Below, in pieces: positions 8,750 through 15,601 of a DNA stretch of 64,000 nucleotides. The DNA comes from Blastococcus mobilis (GTDB lineage Bacteria; Actinomycetota; Actinomycetes; Mycobacteriales; Geodermatophilaceae), in NCBI RefSeq assembly GCF_900188025.1, contig NZ_FZNO01000025.1, forward strand, positions 1 through 64,000, written 5' to 3'. Numbering within the stretch: the first letter of the stretch is position 1; the number at the start of each line of letters is the position of its first letter. A program made the translations under genes and the position numbers. Under the pieces are notes generated by a model. The model was not told where the DNA came from. It ran no database searches and was given only the letters and a program-made list of their open reading frames with translations.

Positions 8750-9928
8750 ATGTTGCGCTGGCTGACCGCAGGTGAATCGCACGGTCAGCAGCTCACCGCG
8801 ATCCTCGAGGGCCTGCCCGCCGGCGTCGAGGTGCAGACCTCCGACATCGACCTGCAGCTCGCTCGCCGTCGCCTCGGTCACGGCCGGGGCGCGCGGATGT
8901 CCTTCGAGCAGGACGAGGTCACCCTCACCGGCGGGGTCCGGCACGGTCGCACCCAGGGCGGTCCGATCGCGATCCAGGTCGGCAACACCGAGTGGCCCAA
9001 GTGGTCGACGGTGATGTCGGCCGACCCGGTGGACCCGGAGGTGCTGGCGGGTCAGGCGCGCAACGCGCCGCTCACCCGACCCCGGCCCGGCCACGCCGAC
9101 CTCGCCGGGATGCAGAAGTACGGGTTCGACGACGCCCGTCCGGTGCTGGAGCGGGCCAGCGCCCGGGAGACCGCCTCCCGGGTGGCCCTCGGGGCGGTCG
9201 CCCAGGCCTTTCTCCGCCAGGCGCTGGGCGTCGAGGTGGTCAGCCACGTCGTCGCCATCGGCCCGGTGGTGCTGCCCGATGGCGTCGTCCCGGGCCCGCA
9301 GGACAACGGGCGCATCGACGAGGACCCGGTCCGCTGCGTCGACCCCGCCACCAGCGCGCGCATGGTCGCCGAGATCGACGACGTGCGGAAGAACGGCGAC
9401 ACCCTCGGCGGGGTCATCGAGGTCGTCGTCCACGGGCTGCCGCCGGGCCTGGGCAGCCACGTGCACTGGGACCGGCGGCTGGACTCCCGGCTGGCCGGAG
9501 CCCTGATGGGCGTCCAGTCGGTCAAGGCCGTCGAGGTCGGCGACGGTCTGGAGACGGCCCGTCGACGGGGCTCCGTGGCGCACGACGAGATCGTGCTGGC
9601 CGACGGACGCGTCCAGCGGCTGACCGACCGCGCCGGCGGCATCGAGGGCGGCATGACCAACGGTGAGGTCCTCCGGGTGCGCGCGGCGATGAAGCCGATC
9701 TCGACCGTCCCGCGCGCCCTCGCCACGGTCGACACCACCACCCTGGAGCCCGCCGTCGCGATCAACCAGCGCAGCGACGCCTGCGCGGTGCCCCGGGGCA
9801 GCGTGGTGATGGAGGCGATGGTCGCGCTGGTGCTGGCCGACGCCGTCCTGGAGAAGTTCGGCGGCGACTCGGTGAGCGAGACCCGCCGCAACGCGCGGGC
9901 CTACCTCGACGCCCTCGCGATCCGGTGA
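8750..9928 (+). CDS. aroC: Chorismate synthase
   Basis: Converts EPSP to chorismate using reduced FMN. The 392-residue protein begins with the family signature [20 protein letters not shown] and contains RPGHADL and the Arg-rich [15 protein letters not shown] region. It starts at ATG 8750 with no Shine-Dalgarno sequence; CAGAAT seven bases upstream may be a leaderless-type -10. It opens a run aroC-aroK-aroB-aroQ. Its stop is embedded in GTGAGTGA, where a 78-nt repeat element begins. Confidence 0.97.
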   Translation: MLRWLTAGESHGQQLTAILEGLPAGVEVQTSDIDLQLARRRLGHGRGARMSFEQDEVTLTGGVRHGRTQGGPIAIQVGNTEWPKWSTVMSADPVDPEVLAGQARNAPLTRPRPGHADLAGMQKYGFDDARPVLERASARETASRVALGAVAQAFLRQALGVEVVSHVVAIGPVVLPDGVVPGPQDNGRIDEDPVRCVDPATSARMVAEIDDVRKNGDTLGGVIEVVVHGLPPGLGSHVHWDRRLDSRLAGALMGVQSVKAVEVGDGLETARRRGSVAHDEIVLADGRVQRLTDRAGGIEGGMTNGEVLRVRAAMKPISTVPRALATVDTTTLEPAVAINQRSDACAVPRGSVVMEAMVALVLADAVLEKFGGDSVSETRRNARAYLDALAIR

Positions 9929-10002
9929 GTGAGCGTGCGAGCTCAGCCGGGGACAGCCCACGGGCTGCGAACGCGGCCGACGGGCGGCGGCGAGGAGGAC
10001 CG
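9925..10002 (+). repeat. 78-nt in-frame junction element between aroC and aroK
   Basis: Begins at the GTGA overlapping the aroC stop and ends where a second GTGAGTG starts aroK. The first 20 bases, GTGAGTGAGCGTGCGAGCTC, and the following CGGGGACAG nearly match the element at 45030. Both end in GCGAGGAGGAC just before the next start codon, which supplies that gene's ribosome-binding site. The frame from 9925 is open through to aroK and would add 26 residues ([16 protein letters not shown]...). Confidence 0.65.
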
Positions 10003-10539
10003 GTGAGTGCACCGCTGCTGGTGCTGGTCGGGCCCCCCGCGTCGGGCAAGACGACGGTCGGGACGGCGCTGGCCGAGGCACTCGGTGCGGCGTTCCGGGA
10101 CACCGACCACGACATCGAGACCACCACGGGTTCCAGCGTCGCCGATCTGTTCGTCTCCGAGGGCGAGCCGCACTTCCGTGCCCTCGAGGAACAGGCCGTC
10201 GCCACGGCCGTGGCCGGCCACGAGGGAGTCCTCGCGCTCGGCGGGGGAGCGGTGACCAGCGCCGCGACGCGGGAGTTGCTGGTCGCCTACGGGCGCGGGG
10301 GTGGAACCGTCGTGTGGTTGGACGTCGACCTGCCCTCGGCGGCCAAGCGGGTCGGCCTCTCCCGTGACCGCCCCGTCCTCGGGGTCAACCCGCGCGCCAT
10401 GCTGCGGCACATGCTCGAGACCCGTGCCCCCCTGTACGAGGAGGTGGCCACGCTGACGGTGCAGACCGGCGGCCGCACGCCCGAGGACGTCGTCGCCGAG
10501 GTCCTCTCCGCCCTCGCGGCCACCCGGACCGGCCGATGA
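10003..10539 (+). CDS. aroK: Shikimate kinase
   Basis: Phosphorylates shikimate with ATP. The 178-residue protein has the P-loop GPPASGKTTVG (K16), the shikimate-binding FRDTDHDIE, a GEPHFRALE segment, LALGGGAV and the lid Arg region GLSRDRPVL. GTG 10003 is preferred because GAGGAGG sits 7-8 bases ahead and the family normally starts here. The in-frame upstream GTG at 9925 would add repeat-encoded sequence only. The stop overlaps aroB (ATGA). Confidence 0.94.
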   Translation: MSAPLLVLVGPPASGKTTVGTALAEALGAAFRDTDHDIETTTGSSVADLFVSEGEPHFRALEEQAVATAVAGHEGVLALGGGAVTSAATRELLVAYGRGGGTVVWLDVDLPSAAKRVGLSRDRPVLGVNPRAMLRHMLETRAPLYEEVATLTVQTGGRTPEDVVAEVLSALAATRTGR

Positions 10540-11657
10540 GCGGCGGAGCACCCCGCGGGAGCGGACGAAGGCCATCGAGGCGGGTGACCGTTCACGGACC
10601 GACGCCCTACGAGGTGGTCATCGGGCCCGGCGCCCAGGCCGAGCTCGGCCTGGTCCTGGCCGGGACCGCGAAGGCCGTGGTCGTGCACGCCCCGCCACTG
10701 GCCGCCGCGGCGGGAGCCGCCGTGGAGACCCTGCAGTCGGCCGGGGTGGCTGCCGAGGCCGTCGTCGTCCCTGACGGGGAGGCCGCGAAGACCGCCGAGG
10801 TGGCCGCCGGGCTCTGGGAGGAGTTCGGCCGGCTGGGGCTGACCCGCTCCGACGCGGTGGTCGCCATCGGCGGGGGAGCCGTCACCGACCTGGCCGGCTT
10901 CGCGGCGGCCACCTGGGCCCGTGGCGTGCGCATCGTGCAGGTGCCCACCAGCCTGCTCGGCATGGTCGACGCCGCCGTCGGGGGCAAGACCGGCATCAAC
11001 ACCGCCGCCGGCAAGAACCTGGTCGGCGCCTTCCACCCGCCCGCAGCGGTGCTCGCCGACAGCGACGCCCTCGCCGGGTTGCCGCAGGCGGAGTTCCGGT
11101 CCGGCCTGGCCGAGGTCGTCAAGTGCGGGTTCATCGCGGACCCGGTGATCCTCGACCTGCTCGACGGCGACCCGAGCGGGCGCCGGGACACCGCGGAGCT
11201 CATCGAGCGTGCCGTGCAGGTGAAGGCCGACGCGGTCGGTGACGACCTGTACGACCTGGGCCGGCGCGAGTTCCTCAACTACGGGCACACCCTCGCGCAC
11301 GCCATCGAGCGGGTGGAGGACTTCGGCTGGCGCCACGGGGAGGCCGTCGCCGTCGGGCTCGTGTTCGCCGCCGAGCTGGCCGGGCAGGCGAACCTGCTGA
11401 CCCGGGCGGAGGTCGACCGGCACCGGACGCTGATCGAGGCCATGGGGTTGCCGACCAGGTACGCCGGCGACTGGGCCACCCTCCAGTCGGTGATGCGGGT
11501 GGACAAGAAGGCCCGCGGCGGGTCCCTCCGGTTCGTCGTCCTCGACGGGTTGGGCAACCCCACGATCCTGACCGACCCCGCCCAGGCGTGGCTCGACGCC
11601 GCATGGGCGGCCGTGTCCACCCACCCGACCACCCCACCGAGCGCAGGAGCGGCATGA
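10536..11657 (+). CDS. aroB: 3-Dehydroquinate synthase
   Basis: Cyclises DAHP to 3-dehydroquinate with NAD and a divalent metal. The 373 residues include [53 protein letters not shown], the metal-site stretch [12 protein letters not shown] and [14 protein letters not shown] 10536 overlaps the aroK stop. A GTG 48 bases later ([11 protein letters not shown]) could be an alternative start because the first 16 residues are basic and poorly conserved. Confidence 0.96.
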   Translation: MSGGAPRGSGRRPSRRVTVHGPTPYEVVIGPGAQAELGLVLAGTAKAVVVHAPPLAAAAGAAVETLQSAGVAAEAVVVPDGEAAKTAEVAAGLWEEFGRLGLTRSDAVVAIGGGAVTDLAGFAAATWARGVRIVQVPTSLLGMVDAAVGGKTGINTAAGKNLVGAFHPPAAVLADSDALAGLPQAEFRSGLAEVVKCGFIADPVILDLLDGDPSGRRDTAELIERAVQVKADAVGDDLYDLGRREFLNYGHTLAHAIERVEDFGWRHGEAVAVGLVFAAELAGQANLLTRAEVDRHRTLIEAMGLPTRYAGDWATLQSVMRVDKKARGGSLRFVVLDGLGNPTILTDPAQAWLDAAWAAVSTHPTTPPSAGAA

Positions 11658-12088
11658 CCATCCAGGTGTTGAACGGAGCCAACCTCGGTCGGCTCGGCCT
11701 CCGCGAGCCGGAGAAGTACGGCACGACCACCTACGCCGAGCTCGTGGAGCTGGTGGAGACGACCGGGCGCGAGCTGGGCGTGGAGGTGCAGGTCCGCCAG
11801 ACCGACGACGAGGCCGAGATGCTGCGCTGGGTGCACGCCGCCTCCGACGCCGGCGACCCGGTGCTGATCAACCCCGGCGGCTGGTCGCACACCTCGGTGG
11901 TCCTGCGAGACGCACTGGCCGCGCTGAACGCACCGCTGGTCGAGGTGCACATCACCAACATCCACGCGCGCGAGGAGTTCCGGCGCCACTCCTACGTCTC
12001 CGGGGTGGCCGACGGCGTGATCGCCGGCCTCGGGGTGAGCGGCTACATCCTGGCCCTGGGCTGGCTCGCACAGCAGGGCGTCAAGTGA
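11654..12088 (+). CDS. aroQ: 3-Dehydroquinate dehydratase, type II
   Basis: Dehydrates 3-dehydroquinate to 3-dehydroshikimate. The 144-residue length is normal for the dodecameric type II enzyme. Visible are [17 protein letters not shown] (catalytic loop with Arg and Tyr), [16 protein letters not shown] and [18 protein letters not shown] with the catalytic His. The first motif reads NGANLGRLG rather than the commoner NGPNLNLLG. ATG 11654 overlaps the aroB stop, and its own stop overlaps the following GTG. Confidence 0.95.
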   Translation: MTIQVLNGANLGRLGLREPEKYGTTTYAELVELVETTGRELGVEVQVRQTDDEAEMLRWVHAASDAGDPVLINPGGWSHTSVVLRDALAALNAPLVEVHITNIHAREEFRRHSYVSGVADGVIAGLGVSGYILALGWLAQQGVK

Positions 12089-13188
12089 GCTCCCACGCCG
12101 ACCGGCGGGACCGGCTGCGGGCGGTCGCCGGCGAGCGGGGACTGGACGCCGTCCTGGTCACCAATCTGCTCAACGTCCGCTACCTGACCGGCTTCACCGG
12201 GTCCAACGGGGTGCTGCTGGTGCACACCTCCGGGGCGGATCTGTTCGGCACCGACGGTCGTTACACGACCCAGGCCGGGGCGCAGGTCCCCGACATCGAG
12301 GTGCTGGTCGACCGCGCGACCGTCGCGGGGATCGCCCGGGAGGCGGTGCGGCGCGGAGCCGGTCGGCTGGGCTACGAGTCCCACGACCTCACCGTCGACG
12401 GGCTGGCACAGCTGGAGAAGGTGGTCGTGGATGCCGCCGACGGCGGGTCGGCACCGGAGCTTGCCTCGGTCCGGCGGGCCGTCGAGGCCCAGCGGGCGAT
12501 CAAGGACGACGACGAGATCGAGTCCCTGCGCCGGGCCTGCGCGGTGGCCGACCGGGCCCTCGCCGAGCTCGCCGCCGAGGGGACGCTGCGCCCCGGCCGG
12601 ACGGAGCTGGAGGTGGGCCGGGAGCTCGACGCCCGCATGCTGAGCCTGGGTGCCGAGGCGCCGTCCTTCGAGACGATCGTCGCCACCGGAGTGAACTCCG
12701 CGATCCCGCACCACCGGCCCGACGCCACCGTGCTGCGCGACGGGGACTTCCTCAAGCTCGACTTCGGCGCGACGGTCGACGGTTACCACTCCGACATGAC
12801 GCGCACCGTCGTCCTGGGGCATGCCGCGGACTGGCAGCGGGAGATCTACGAGCTGGTCGCGGCCGCGCAGGCGGTCGGCCGGGCAGCCCTCACGGTCGGT
12901 GCAGACGTCGTCGCGGTGGACGCGGCGTCGCGGGAGGTGATCGCCGCCGCGGGTCACGGCGAGCACTTCACCCACGGCCTGGGTCACGGCGTGGGCCTGG
13001 AGATCCACGAGGCGCCGGGCATCGGCCCGCTGGGCGCGGGTAGGCTGGCCGCCGGCATGGCCGTCACCGTGGAGCCGGGGGTCTACCTCCCCGGCCACGG
13101 CGGGGTCCGGATCGAGGACACCTTGGTCGTCACGGACGACGCGCCCGAACTGTTGACCCTCACGAGCAAGGAACTGCTGGTCCTCTGA
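12085..13188 (+). CDS. M24 aminopeptidase P / Xaa-Pro peptidase
   Basis: Pita-bread metallopeptidase, probably cleaving X-Pro bonds. The 367-residue protein has a creatinase-like N-domain (about 1-130) and an M24 domain with the five metal ligands D226 and D237 ([16 protein letters not shown]), H301 ([16 protein letters not shown]), E330 (VTVEPGVY) and E344 (RIEDT). It is conserved upstream of efp in actinobacteria. EF-P acts on polyproline stalls, but a functional link is only inference. GTG 12085 overlaps the aroQ stop. Confidence 0.93.
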   Translation: MSSHADRRDRLRAVAGERGLDAVLVTNLLNVRYLTGFTGSNGVLLVHTSGADLFGTDGRYTTQAGAQVPDIEVLVDRATVAGIAREAVRRGAGRLGYESHDLTVDGLAQLEKVVVDAADGGSAPELASVRRAVEAQRAIKDDDEIESLRRACAVADRALAELAAEGTLRPGRTELEVGRELDARMLSLGAEAPSFETIVATGVNSAIPHHRPDATVLRDGDFLKLDFGATVDGYHSDMTRTVVLGHAADWQREIYELVAAAQAVGRAALTVGADVVAVDAASREVIAAAGHGEHFTHGLGHGVGLEIHEAPGIGPLGAGRLAAGMAVTVEPGVYLPGHGGVRIEDTLVVTDDAPELLTLTSKELLVL

Positions 13189-13748
13189 TGGCTACCACGA
13201 ACGATCTCAAGAACGGCATGGTCCTCAACCTCGACGGCCAGCTCTGGACCGTCACCGAGTTCCAGCACGTCAAGCCCGGCAAGGGCGGTGCCTTCGTGCG
13301 GACGACGCTGAAGAACGTGCTCTCGGGCAAGGTCGTCGACAAGACCTTCAACGCCGGCACCAAGGTCGAGACCGCCAACGTCGACAAGCGGTCGATGACC
13401 TACCTGTACAAGGACGGCACCGACTTCGTCTTCATGGACGGCGACACCTACGACCAGATCCACGTGTCGGCCGCCACCGTGGGCGACGGCGCGAACTACC
13501 TCCTCGAGAACACCGAGGTCGTCGTCGCCGTGCACGACAGCACCCCGCTGTACGTCGAGCTCCCGGTCACGATGGAGCTCGTCGTCGAGCACACCGACCC
13601 CGGCCTGCAGGGCGACCGCTCCACGGGCGGCACCAAGCCCGCCACCCTGGAGACCGGCGCGCAGATCCAGGTCCCGCTGTTCATCACCACCGGCGAGAAG
13701 CTGAAGGTCGACACCCGTGACGGCCGGTACCTCGGCCGCGTCAACTGA
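13188..13748 (+). CDS. efp: Translation elongation factor P
   Basis: Binds between the ribosomal P and E sites and rescues polyproline stalls. It is a 186-residue, three-beta-barrel protein with the normal KOW-like N-domain, central OB domain and C-terminal [20 protein letters not shown]. The tip loop reads KPGKGGAF with Lys32. Actinobacterial EF-P commonly carries an unmodified Lys in a PGKGP loop; here the second Pro is Gly. ATG 13188 overlaps the preceding stop by one base. Confidence 0.98.
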   Translation: MATTNDLKNGMVLNLDGQLWTVTEFQHVKPGKGGAFVRTTLKNVLSGKVVDKTFNAGTKVETANVDKRSMTYLYKDGTDFVFMDGDTYDQIHVSAATVGDGANYLLENTEVVVAVHDSTPLYVELPVTMELVVEHTDPGLQGDRSTGGTKPATLETGAQIQVPLFITTGEKLKVDTRDGRYLGRVN

Positions 13749-13762
13749 GCACGGCACCTCCA

Positions 13763-14167
13763 ATGGCTGCCCGCTCCAAGGCGCGCAAGCGCGCCGTCGA
13801 CGTCCTCTACGAGGCCGACGTGCGGGGTGGTGACCGGCTGGCCGTCCTGCACGACCGGATCGAGACGGCGAACCCGCCGGTGCCCGAGCACACGATCCGG
13901 CTGGTGGAGGGCGTCGCCGGGCACGCCTCCCGCATCGACGAGCTGATCGAGGCGCATGCGGCCAACTGGTCGCTCGACCGGCTGCCCGACGTCGACCGGG
14001 CGATCCTGCGCATGGCGGTGTTCGAGCTGCTGTGGGCCGACGACGTCCCCGACGCCGTCGTCATCGACGAGGCGGTGGAGCTGGCCAAGGCGCTGTCCAC
14101 CGACGACTCGCCGGCGTACGTCAACGGCGTCCTGGGTGCGATCCTCGCCGCGGAGATCCCGACCTGA
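13763..14167 (+). CDS. nusB: Transcription antitermination factor NusB
   Basis: All-helical 134-residue protein that with NusE binds boxA of rRNA leaders. Typical features are SKARKRAVDVLYEADVRG at the N-terminus, LDRLPDVDRAILRMAVFEL in the middle and DDSPAYVNGVLGAI near the end. It lies 14 nt after efp. In Streptomyces efp-nusB is followed directly by bldD; here about 7.6 kb intervene before bldD. Confidence 0.97.
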   Translation: MAARSKARKRAVDVLYEADVRGGDRLAVLHDRIETANPPVPEHTIRLVEGVAGHASRIDELIEAHAANWSLDRLPDVDRAILRMAVFELLWADDVPDAVVIDEAVELAKALSTDDSPAYVNGVLGAILAAEIPT

Positions 14168-14195
14168 TCGACGCTCGCTCGTACTGAACGCTCAA

Positions 14196-14223
14196 CGCCC
14201 GCCCCGGTCCTCCGGCGCGGGCG
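14196..14223 (+). terminator. Hairpin after nusB
   Basis: CGCCCGC at 14196-14202 pairs with GCGGGCG at 14217-14223 across a 14-nt loop, 29 bases after the nusB stop. There is no U-tract, as is usual in high-GC actinobacteria. It separates nusB from the convergent secreted-protein gene. Confidence 0.45.
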
Positions 14224-14301
14224 CTGTCCGCCCCCGCGAGCGAGCGATTCGGGTGGTGTCTTCCCGAAGGGACGTCGCGGAGCACCGCCGGGTCAGGCGA
14301 G

Positions 14302-14727
14302 CTACACCGTGAACGTCACGGTGTCGCTCGTGACGCGCGTGCAGGTCAGGGTCACCGAACCGACCGAGACGGTCTGACCCTGGATGCAGGACACGTACTG
14401 ATCGTTCACGCGGAGTGTCGCCCGGCCGTTCTCGATGCGCTCGACGGAGAACGTCGTGTCCTGGACACTCACCACGGCGTCGCCCGACAGCGTCACCGTG
14501 CACACGTTCCCGGAGCACGACACGATGCTCACGCTGGAACTGGAGCATGGGTCCCCGGAGCACGACACGCTGCTCACGCTGGTCACGCTGGAGGAACCTG
14601 GCTCGCCGGGGTCCCCGGACGAGCTGCTCGCGGCCCAGGCACTACTGGAGTTCCAGAACGCCGTGAGCACGCCGAGCAGCAGAGCTGGGATGAGCACATA
14701 CGCGGAGAGCTGACTACCGCGACTCAT
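14302..14727 (-). CDS. Secreted Ser/Thr/Val-rich protein with CSGxxC repeats
   Basis: No family recognised. From ATG 14727, with GAGGAA ahead on the minus strand, the product is 141 residues. It has a signal peptide (MSRGSQLSAYVLIPALLLGV, then LTAFWNSSSAWA) and a mature Ser/Thr/Val-rich beta-prone body. Six Cys follow, allowing three disulfides. A 15-residue unit is repeated (SVSSVSCSGDPC and SVSIVSCSGNVC), mirrored by a 29-bp direct repeat in DNA at 14509 and 14554. The gene is divergent from the peptide gene at 15148 and opens the nusB-bldD accessory block. An exported structural or immunity-type protein is possible, but this is inference. Confidence 0.68.
   Translation of the reverse strand: MSRGSQLSAYVLIPALLLGVLTAFWNSSSAWAASSSSGDPGEPGSSSVTSVSSVSCSGDPCSSSSVSIVSCSGNVCTVTLSGDAVVSVQDTTFSVERIENGRATLRVNDQYVSCIQGQTVSVGSVTLTCTRVTSDTVTFTV
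14509..14582 (+). repeat. 29-bp direct repeat, 45-nt period
   Basis: CCCGGAGCACGACACGATGC followed by TCACGCTGG at 14509-14537 recurs at 14554-14582 with one base changed. The 45-nt spacing is 15 codons, so the repeat is an in-frame protein duplication within the minus-strand secreted protein. Confidence 0.85.
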
Positions 14728-14769
14728 GACTTCCTCACCATCTTTGGGATCTTCCGTGCATACGGGCAT

Positions 14770-15147
14770 CTGGAGGGGCGAAAAGGATGGTCACCCACGG
14801 CTAAGTGCGCATCCGTGGACTAGTACCACTCCTGTAGCCGCTCCGGGACCCCTAGCCGCGTGCGCTCACACATCTACGCGGTTCGAGCGGACGGGTACGT
14901 GGTGCGGGGGGCCCGGCATCGTGGGATCCGCGGCTCCGGATACGGGGTACCCACCCGGCGAATCAGTAGCGACCGGTGACGACCCCGGATGCCCGAGTCT
15001 CGGCCCTACCGCGAATCTGTTCCGCGTCGTCCTCGGTCAGCCGGGGTCGGCAGTCCCGGGCGGACGGGAGGTTCGGACGGGTCCACTCCAGCGGAGTGGT
15101 CCACCGCCTGCTGCGAAGTCCACACAGCCACGACCTGAGGAGATCTC
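14770..15147. other. Divergent intergenic region, candidate control region of the peptide locus
   Basis: This 378-bp stretch carries no supported gene. It lies between the divergent secreted-protein and peptide genes, so it must hold promoters for both. Two symmetric sites are visible: CCACGG (14795-14800) with CCGTGG (14813-14818), and a tight hairpin at 15083-15099. No clear -35/-10 pair could be assigned. The large regulator encoded at 19080 could bind here; that is inference. Confidence 0.45.
15083..15099 (+). promoter_or_regulatory. Hairpin/operator upstream of peptide gene
   Basis: CCACTCC (15083-15089), loop AGC and GGAGTGG (15093-15099) form a perfect 7-bp inverted repeat 48 bases before the peptide ATG. 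It could be an operator dyad or a leader hairpin. Confidence 0.4.
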
Positions 15148-15342
15148 ATGTTCGAGAACCAGACCATCGACCTGCTCCCCGCCCGGACCACCATGAAGGT
15201 GTGGGGTGGCAAGAAGAAGAACGGCGGCAACAACAAGGCCGTCGCCGTGGCCACCAACATCTCGGTCATCAAGATCGAGGACAGCGAGGTCCGCGACGTC
15301 ACCGTCACCCAGGACGCCCGGGCCACGGCCACCGCGGGATGA
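15148..15342 (+). CDS. 64-residue peptide, putative precursor for the adjacent RRE-M50 protease
   Basis: No known family recognised. A strong GAGGAG lies seven bases before ATG 15148. The product starts MFENQTIDLLPARTTMKVW, followed by a Gly/Lys/Asn-rich hinge (GGKKKNGGNN) and a Val/Ala/Thr-rich second half (KAVAVATNISVIKIEDSEVR, then DVTVTQDARATATAG). The layout resembles a leader, a GG-containing junction and a core. It has no Cys, so a lanthionine or disulfide core is excluded. The next gene, 259 nt downstream, encodes a PqqD/RRE-like domain fused to a membrane zinc protease, which makes a RiPP-like precursor role the best inference. A small structural or regulatory protein is the alternative. 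Confidence 0.62.
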   Translation: MFENQTIDLLPARTTMKVWGGKKKNGGNNKAVAVATNISVIKIEDSEVRDVTVTQDARATATAG

Positions 15343-15367
15343 TCCAACCTGACCCGACCGGGTCGGT

Positions 15368-15404
15368 AGCGGGAGGGGGCGCCTGCCCGGTGGCCCCTCC
15401 CGCT
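15368..15404 (+). terminator. Strong hairpin after the peptide gene
   Basis: AGCGGGAGGGG (15368-15378) pairs perfectly with CCCCTCCCGCT (15394-15404), loop 15 nt, 25 bases after the peptide stop. No U-tract follows. It could terminate or attenuate transcription, leaving the peptide expressed above the downstream protease. Confidence 0.6.
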
Positions 15405-15476
15405 GCATCCCCCATGTCCCCTCGTCTCACGTCGTGGTTCAGCCGCTTCGCGGCGTGACCTCACTGTGGGAGCAAG

Positions 15477-15515
15477 GATCGCGGGAGGGTGGCCCGAGGG
15501 CCCCCTCCCGCGATC
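15477..15515 (+). terminator. Very strong second hairpin before the protease gene
   Basis: GATCGCGGGAGGG (15477-15489) pairs perfectly with CCCTCCCGCGATC (15503-15515). Inside, GGCCC (15491-15495) faces GGGCC (15498-15502), so the stem is nearly continuous with one bulged T. It is too stable to ignore. It could be a second terminator, a bidirectional one or an mRNA stabiliser. Confidence 0.6.
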
Positions 15516-15601
15516 ACGTGTATGCCGCTGGGCCGTAGCGGGCGCATCTACGTACAGGCCGAGCCAGTCGACGGGAACTCTGGGTCGACGGAGAGGGCAC
15601 C

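Noticed and set aside
14770-15200. Plus-strand frame 14726-15196 as a gene
   Set aside because: It overlaps the start of the secreted-protein gene and the peptide gene, has no ribosome-binding site, and its composition is random-like.
15148-15342. Lanthipeptide, sactipeptide or thiopeptide precursor
   Set aside because: The peptide has no Cys, and no LanM/LanB, radical SAM or YcaO gene is in the block.
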